The notes beneath the pieces were generated by a model, which saw nothing but the letters and a program-made list of their open reading frames with translations, was not told the origin of the DNA and ran no database searches. Source: a virus. Taken from it: a DNA stretch of 56,456 nt. This document shows, piece after piece, positions 52,905-56,456 of the stretch; the stretch's first letter is position 1, and every line of letters begins with the position of its first letter. The stretch spans positions 1 to 56,456 of IMG/VR virus record IMGVR_UViG_3300042995_000016; one strand, 5' to 3'. Position numbers and translations under genes: made by a program.

Positions 52905-53377
52905 TGCCGGACGCCGGCCACCACCCCGCGCCGCTCCTGACGCTCGAGGAGGCCCGCCTGGTGATCCACCCGGGCGGCGCCGTCACCCTGCACGCCCTCA
53001 AGCAGGCGTTCCGCGACGGCCGCTTGCGCGGGGTCAGGATCGGCCACACCATCCTCGTCTCCCCGGAGGAGGTCGAGCGCTTCAAGTCCAACCCCGCCGG
53101 CGCGCGCCGCGCCGCCAGAGGCCAGCCCGCATGCCCCGCGCCAACCCAGGACCCCGCCTCCGCCTCTTCGGGCCCGACGACCGATTCGGGGCCAAGCGCC
53201 GAGGCGGCTTCGCCGACTACGTCTGGTACATCGTCTGGACCGAATCCGGGGTCCGCCGGGAGCGGAGCACTGGCGCGGGCAAGGATGACCGCCGAAAGGC
53301 TGAAGAGGAGCTCGCCCGCTTCCTCGACGCCCGGGCCCCGCGGGTCGTCGGGCCGCGTCATCCCCATGAGATCCTGA
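52904..53377 (+). CDS. xis: Excisionase-like protein overlapping integrase
   Basis: A 157-residue ORF. Residues 10-65 are a MerR-like excisionase HTH (LLTLEEARLVIHPGGAVTLH, ALKQAFRDGRLRGVRIGHTI, LVSPEEVERF). From residue about 76 the frame overlaps the integrase gene by 247 bases and encodes a Ser/Pro/Gly-rich tail that is probably disordered. The functional excisionase is therefore the first 70 residues; the tail length is unusual but the frame stays open. Confidence 0.75.
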   Translation: MPDAGHHPAPLLTLEEARLVIHPGGAVTLHALKQAFRDGRLRGVRIGHTILVSPEEVERFKSNPAGARRAARGQPACPAPTQDPASASSGPTTDSGPSAEAASPTTSGTSSGPNPGSAGSGALARARMTAERLKRSSPASSTPGPRGSSGRVIPMRS

Positions 53378-54438
53378 TCGCCGACGTCCTGGACCTCTAC
53401 GGGACAGAGCACGCGCCGAACGCCACGGACGCCGCCCGCATCGGCCACGCGATCGCGGCGCTGCTGCCCTGGTGGGGCGAGCGCACGGCCTCGACGATCA
53501 CGCTCGAGACGTGCCGGGCCTACTTCCGCCACCGGTCGGCGCAGCTCGCGAAGAAGGAGGCGGAGCAGGCCGAGCGCCGAGCGGCGCGCGCCACGGCGAA
53601 GGCGCGGCGGCTGCACCCCAAGGCCCCCGAGGCGAAGCGGGACAGGACGCGCTCGGAGCTCTCGGCGCCCTCGGACTTCGACAGGGCGGGCAGGGTCTGC
53701 CACCACAACACCGTTCGTCGCGAGCTCGGCGCGCTCCAGGCGGCGCTCGGCTACTGCCACGCCGCCGGCGTCCTGCTGAACCCGCCCGTCGTGTCGCTGC
53801 CGAGCAAGCCGGAGGCCCGTCAGGACTGGCTCGACCGCGACGAACTGGCGCGCCTGCTCCGCGCCGCCCGGCGCGAGCCGAAGGCGAGGGGGCACCTGCC
53901 CTACATCATCCTGATCAGCTACTACACGGCCCACCGCAGGGAAGCCGTCCTGGCCCTGCAGTGGCACCCGAACACCGAGGGCGGGCACGTCGACCTGAGG
54001 CGCGGCCTGATCGACTTCAACCCGATCGGCCGTCCCCGGACGCGCAAGCGGCGCCAGGCGGCCATGCCGATCCCGCCGCGGCTGCTGCCCCGGCTGCTCC
54101 ACCTGCGCCGCACGACCAGGCGGTTCGTGATCGAGGCCGAGCGCCCGGAGGTGGTCGACGGCGAGGTGCGGATGGTCCGCGGCCGCGTGCGCAGCTACAA
54201 GCGCTCGCTGGCCACCGCCGTGCGGGCGGCGGGGCTGACCGGCAAGCGGATCACGCCCCACGTCTTCAAGCACACCGGGATCACCCACCTGATGCAGGAC
54301 GGCGTCGACCCCTGGGCGGTCTCGGGGTTCACGGCGACGTCGATAGAGACCATACAGAAGGTCTACGGGCACCAGCACCCGGACTACCTGCGCGAGGCCG
54401 CGGCGGCGCCCCGCGGCAAGGGAAGGAGCCGCCGGTAG
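53131..54438 (+). CDS. int: Tyrosine recombinase (phage integrase)
   Basis: A 435-residue integrase. N-terminal arm- and core-binding regions (1-230) include a charged helix insertion at 136-175. The catalytic domain has R269 in the TAHRREAVLAL box, H377 and K380 in TPHVFKHT (Lys where most family members have Arg), H414 in YGHQHPDYL and nucleophile Y419. It integrates the prophage into tRNA-Pro(CGG), as shown by the tRNA 3' fragment 520 bases downstream. Start ATG 53131 lies inside the excisionase frame. Confidence 0.93.
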   Translation: MPRANPGPRLRLFGPDDRFGAKRRGGFADYVWYIVWTESGVRRERSTGAGKDDRRKAEEELARFLDARAPRVVGPRHPHEILIADVLDLYGTEHAPNATDAARIGHAIAALLPWWGERTASTITLETCRAYFRHRSAQLAKKEAEQAERRAARATAKARRLHPKAPEAKRDRTRSELSAPSDFDRAGRVCHHNTVRRELGALQAALGYCHAAGVLLNPPVVSLPSKPEARQDWLDRDELARLLRAARREPKARGHLPYIILISYYTAHRREAVLALQWHPNTEGGHVDLRRGLIDFNPIGRPRTRKRRQAAMPIPPRLLPRLLHLRRTTRRFVIEAERPEVVDGEVRMVRGRVRSYKRSLATAVRAAGLTGKRITPHVFKHTGITHLMQDGVDPWAVSGFTATSIETIQKVYGHQHPDYLREAAAAPRGKGRSRR

Positions 54439-54462
54439 GATCGAGCAGAGCAGGAGCGCCCA

Positions 54463-54846
54463 GTGAGGACGTTGGACGAGCACGTCGCGACCTTGATCAA
54501 GCAGCGGGACGTGCTGCTCATGCAGGTCGCCCACCTGAGGACGGGAAGGATAACCATCCGGGAGAACGGCCGGGACATCACGGCCGAGCGGATCGACTGG
54601 TACCAAGAAATCGTGGAGACCTTCACCCGGCTCATCGGCGACGACGGCCCCGCGCGCTTCTGCGCCTACGTCGGGGACGTGCCAGTGGGTCTCCACCCAT
54701 CGCTCGAGGAGGCGCAGCGGGACGCCCTCGCGCGCAGGGCGCGGGGCGAGCGACCGCGAGTTGAATCTCTCTCCGCCCCTGGGCCGTCGCGGACCTGGGT
54801 CCATGAGGACGACGCGCGGGGATGGGTCGAGGTCGGCCTCGCGTGA
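54463..54846 (+). CDS. Last prophage gene, unknown
   Basis: A 127-residue protein with GTG start at 54463 and CAGGAG about 8 bases before. N-terminal helix (LDEHVATLIKQRDVLLMQVA), then a strand-rich part (CAYVGDVPVGLHPSLEEAQR). It sits between int and attR. No family recognised. Confidence 0.62.
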   Translation: MRTLDEHVATLIKQRDVLLMQVAHLRTGRITIRENGRDITAERIDWYQEIVETFTRLIGDDGPARFCAYVGDVPVGLHPSLEEAQRDALARRARGERPRVESLSAPGPSRTWVHEDDARGWVEVGLA

Positions 54847-54856
54847 CCCGCCCCAT

Positions 54857-54889
54857 ATCCCCGTAACATCCCCGTAAGGCATCCCCGGA
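54857..54889. repeat. Triple ATCCCCGTA repeats, candidate integrase arm sites
   Basis: ATCCCCGTA at 54857-54865 and 54868-54876, and ATCCCCGGA at 54881-54889: three same-orientation 9-mers spaced 11 and 13 bases, about 70 bases from attR. Spacing near one helical turn suits arm-type integrase binding. Confidence 0.55.
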
Positions 54890-54937
54890 AACCTCCTGAA
54901 GCCTTCGGGAACCCCGCACAAACCGGGCACGTCAGCG

Positions 54938-54959
54938 GAACGCGGCGGGAACGCGGCGG
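54938..54959. repeat. Tandem 11-bp repeat at the attR boundary
   Basis: GAACGCGGCGG occurs twice head to tail (54938-54948, 54949-54959), ending at the base before the tRNA-derived sequence. Confidence 0.7.
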
Positions 54960-55015
54960 AGAGCACTGCTTTCGGGAGGCAGGGGCCGGAGGTTCGAATC
55001 CTCTCTCTCCGACCA
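54960..55015 (+). other. attR: 3' part of tRNA-Pro(CGG)
   Basis: Fits a tRNA from the end of the D-arm on. The anticodon arm is CTGCT-ttcggga-GGCAG with anticodon CGG, the T-arm is GGAGG-ttcgaat-CCTCT, the acceptor 3' strand is CTCTCCG, and it ends ACCA at 55012-55015. The 5' half of the tRNA is missing and replaced by phage DNA (although CGGAGAG at 54957-54963 happens to match the acceptor). This is the standard scar of integration into a tRNA 3' end. Confidence 0.88.
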
Positions 55016-55048
55016 ATCCCCGCAAGGGGTCAGGAAGACTGAAGACAG

Positions 55049-55087
55049 CGCCCGGTGGTTCAGACGAACCACCGGGCGTTCTCTTTT
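55049..55087 (+). terminator. Strong intrinsic terminator of host tRNA locus
   Basis: A perfect 13-bp stem (CGCCCGGTGGTTC 55049-55061 with its complement 55066-55078), loop AGAC, followed by TTCTCTTTT. It would end the tRNA transcript. Confidence 0.92.
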
Positions 55088-55251
55088 CGCACGACGCATC
55101 CTCGCAGCCTGCACCGGCGTCCACTGGTCCGGCCGAGCGCCCGTTCCGCGCGGATCGATCGCGTGGACACGGACGCACCAAAATGCCATCGTAACTTGCC
55201 GAAAGGACTAGGCGCGATGACGCATTAAGGCGTCACGACGGGAGGCTGAGA
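55088..55251. promoter_or_regulatory. Host intergenic region with TGACGC/GCGTCA palindrome
   Basis: TGACGC (55218-55223) and GCGTCA (55230-55235) form an inverted repeat 17 bases before the start codon of the host gene, overlapping its ribosome-site region. Possible operator. No gene seen in this stretch. Confidence 0.45.
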
Positions 55252-55950
55252 ATGGATGGCACGCCGGGGCTCCCCGAGACGCGCTCGAAGGACGCGCTGA
55301 GGACTCACTTCAAGACGCTCCTCCTCATCGCGCAGGCGTCTCGGCTGGAGATGGGGATGGTCGAGGACCGGTACCCGCCGACCGAGGACGAGACGGCCGA
55401 GAGCGAGCGGCGGCGGCGCTGGGTGGACGCGGCGGTCGACCGGGCTCGGGTCAGCCAGCGCCTGCTCGCCCGCATGCCGGCCACCAACCTCGACGAGGCG
55501 GCCGTCCAGCTCGCCGTCGCGGCGCCCCTGGCGCTCAGGCTCCACGAGAGCGCGAAGGCCGCCGGGCAGCCGGTCGACGTCGACGAGGTCGAGGATCTCG
55601 TCTCGCTGCTCTGGTCGGCCGCGGCGGCGGTCGCGAGCCGCGCCGGCATCGACCTCGCGGCCTACGGCATCGCGCCGCCGGCGGAGCTCGCCCCCTGGGC
55701 CGCCACCGCCGACGGCGCCCCGGTCTTCGACACCGCGTTCCAGGCGGCCGGCGGGGACGGCTTCGACGACGCGGTGAGCGCGCTGAGCGCCGAGCCGCTG
55801 CCGGAGGAGGCGACGCCGGAGATGCTGCTGGCCGGGCACCGGGCCGCGCCCGGCGAGGTCTCGAACCTGCTGCGCGCCGAGATGCTGCAGCGGATCTGGC
55901 AGGCCATGGTTCGGTGCGCGCGGCCGCAGGCGACGGGCGACCTGCCGTGA
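55252..55950 (+). CDS. Host hypothetical protein
   Basis: A 232-residue protein with GGGAGG before ATG 55252. Helical and Ala-rich (ALRTHFKTLLLIAQASRLEM, AVQLAVAAPLALRLHESAKA, LVSLLWSAAAAVASRAGIDL). Outside the prophage, first gene after attR. Coupled to the next gene by GTGA. Family unknown. Confidence 0.65.
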   Translation: MDGTPGLPETRSKDALRTHFKTLLLIAQASRLEMGMVEDRYPPTEDETAESERRRRWVDAAVDRARVSQRLLARMPATNLDEAAVQLAVAAPLALRLHESAKAAGQPVDVDEVEDLVSLLWSAAAAVASRAGIDLAAYGIAPPAELAPWAATADGAPVFDTAFQAAGGDGFDDAVSALSAEPLPEEATPEMLLAGHRAAPGEVSNLLRAEMLQRIWQAMVRCARPQATGDLP

Positions 55951-56456
55951 TCGGCCTGCCGTCCCTCCTGCGCCTCGGGAGGCCCCGCCCGCCCCCGGCG
56001 ATCGAGGCCCGGACGGAGATCCACCGGCAGCCGATGGCCTTCGCCTCGGACCGGCAGCAGGCGGTGCTGGAACTCTACCGGAGCGACCGGAACCTGAATC
56101 CCGACTTCGCCCAGCGCCTCAAGGCCATGGACCTGCTGCGCAGATGCGTGTTCCTCGCGTCCGAAGGCGCGGGGCCCTTGCTGTTCCGCTACATCGGCGA
56201 GCCCACCATCTCCTTCCTCGGCGCCGACTGGGCGCGCGCGCAGCTCGGCAGGCCCGACGACCAGGACCCGCACCAGTGCCTCGCGGACGGCGTCGGGCCG
56301 CAGTACCGGGAAGCGATCGAGGGCGGCGAGCCGATCCTGAACCGCGTCGAGATAACCGGCCTGTCCGCCGCACCGAAGGTCTACACGCACCTCCTGCTGG
56401 GGTGGCGCCGCCCCGACGGCCGGCGCGCCCTCCTCAGCTGCCTCGACGTGTTCTAG
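55947..56456 (+). CDS. Host PAS-like domain protein
   Basis: A 169-residue protein with GTG start at 55947 overlapping the previous stop (GTGA), ending with TAG at the last base of the window. The second half (GPLLFRYIGEPTISFLGADW, DGVGPQYREAIEGGEPILNR, VYTHLLLGWRRPDGRRALLS) follows the alphaproteobacterial PAS_5-like sensor pattern. It has no output domain, so it may act through a partner. Confidence 0.65.
   Translation: MIGLPSLLRLGRPRPPPAIEARTEIHRQPMAFASDRQQAVLELYRSDRNLNPDFAQRLKAMDLLRRCVFLASEGAGPLLFRYIGEPTISFLGADWARAQLGRPDDQDPHQCLADGVGPQYREAIEGGEPILNRVEITGLSAAPKVYTHLLLGWRRPDGRRALLSCLDVF

Noticed and set aside
54957-55015. An intact or D-arm-less functional tRNA
   Set aside because: CGGAGAG matches the acceptor strand, but the D-arm is absent and flanking sequence is phage; best read as an integration scar.
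1-56456. CRISPR array or insertion sequence
   Set aside because: No regularly spaced repeat-spacer units, no transposase gene and no terminal inverted repeats with target duplications were seen.

Overview
The window is almost entirely one integrated, temperate, tailed-phage genome (a siphovirus-type prophage). It lies in a very GC-rich alphaproteobacterium, and a Hyphomicrobiales/Methylobacteriaceae-like host is my inference. The basis is base composition, a GcrA-like regulator, alphaproteobacterial-style repressors and integrase, and a tRNA-Pro(CGG) 3' fragment with host-looking genes beyond it. The right attachment site is at about 54960-55015. The left end of the prophage lies before position 1, because no second tRNA copy is visible.

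Layout. 1-1474: a small rightward operon of unknown genes behind a sigma70-like promoter, at the far end of the late region. 1540-2988: holin and endolysin. 3055-12322: tail module (fibre, hub, a 1216-residue tape measure, tail chaperone pair with a programmed -1 frameshift, tail tube, tail terminator). 12384-12892 and 13654-13860: rightward 'moron' genes set inside the leftward structural operon. 12908-22967: HK97-type head module (connectors, capsid, protease, portal, large and small terminase, HNH nuclease). 23232-37100: leftward DNA-metabolism module. It holds a PD-(D/E)xK protein, a DUF6362-like protein, an iteron-bearing ORF, a helicase with a degenerate TOPRIM-like domain, a sliding clamp, a repeat-bearing C5 methyltransferase, a VRR-NUC nuclease, a PAPS-reductase-like protein, a second DNA methyltransferase and two helicases. 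37094-42127: regulators, including divergent cro/cI-like genes and a PAS-LuxR protein. 42578-54846: rightward early operon of many small coupled genes, ending in RecT-like annealase, excisionase and integrase. 54960-56456: attR, tRNA terminator and two host genes.

How it works together. Two 19-bp palindromes (consensus TGTACC-N7-GGTACA) lie between cro and cI, and two more stand before the rightward operon at 42578. One repressor could therefore silence both the leftward replication/late transcription unit and the rightward recombination/integration unit. Most genes are translationally coupled by ATGA, GTGA or TGATG overlaps. GC-rich hairpins sit between the highly expressed structural genes.

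Points most worth a second look: (1) a canonical G-GGA-AAC slippery heptamer in the tail chaperone gene that opens an 84-codon extension with no start codon of its own; (2) a perfect 112-bp in-frame copy of a capsid-gene segment forming the C-terminus of a separate small head-module protein; (3) the four shared operators; (4) about ten degenerate repeats inserted in the cytosine methyltransferase; (5) a hairpin-rich 480-nt gap at 43842-44320; (6) twelve CGTTACC/GGTAACG iterons inside a coupled ORF next to the helicase; (7) a RecT-like protein ending in an SSB-like acidic tip. All functional calls come from reading motifs by eye; no database search was run.
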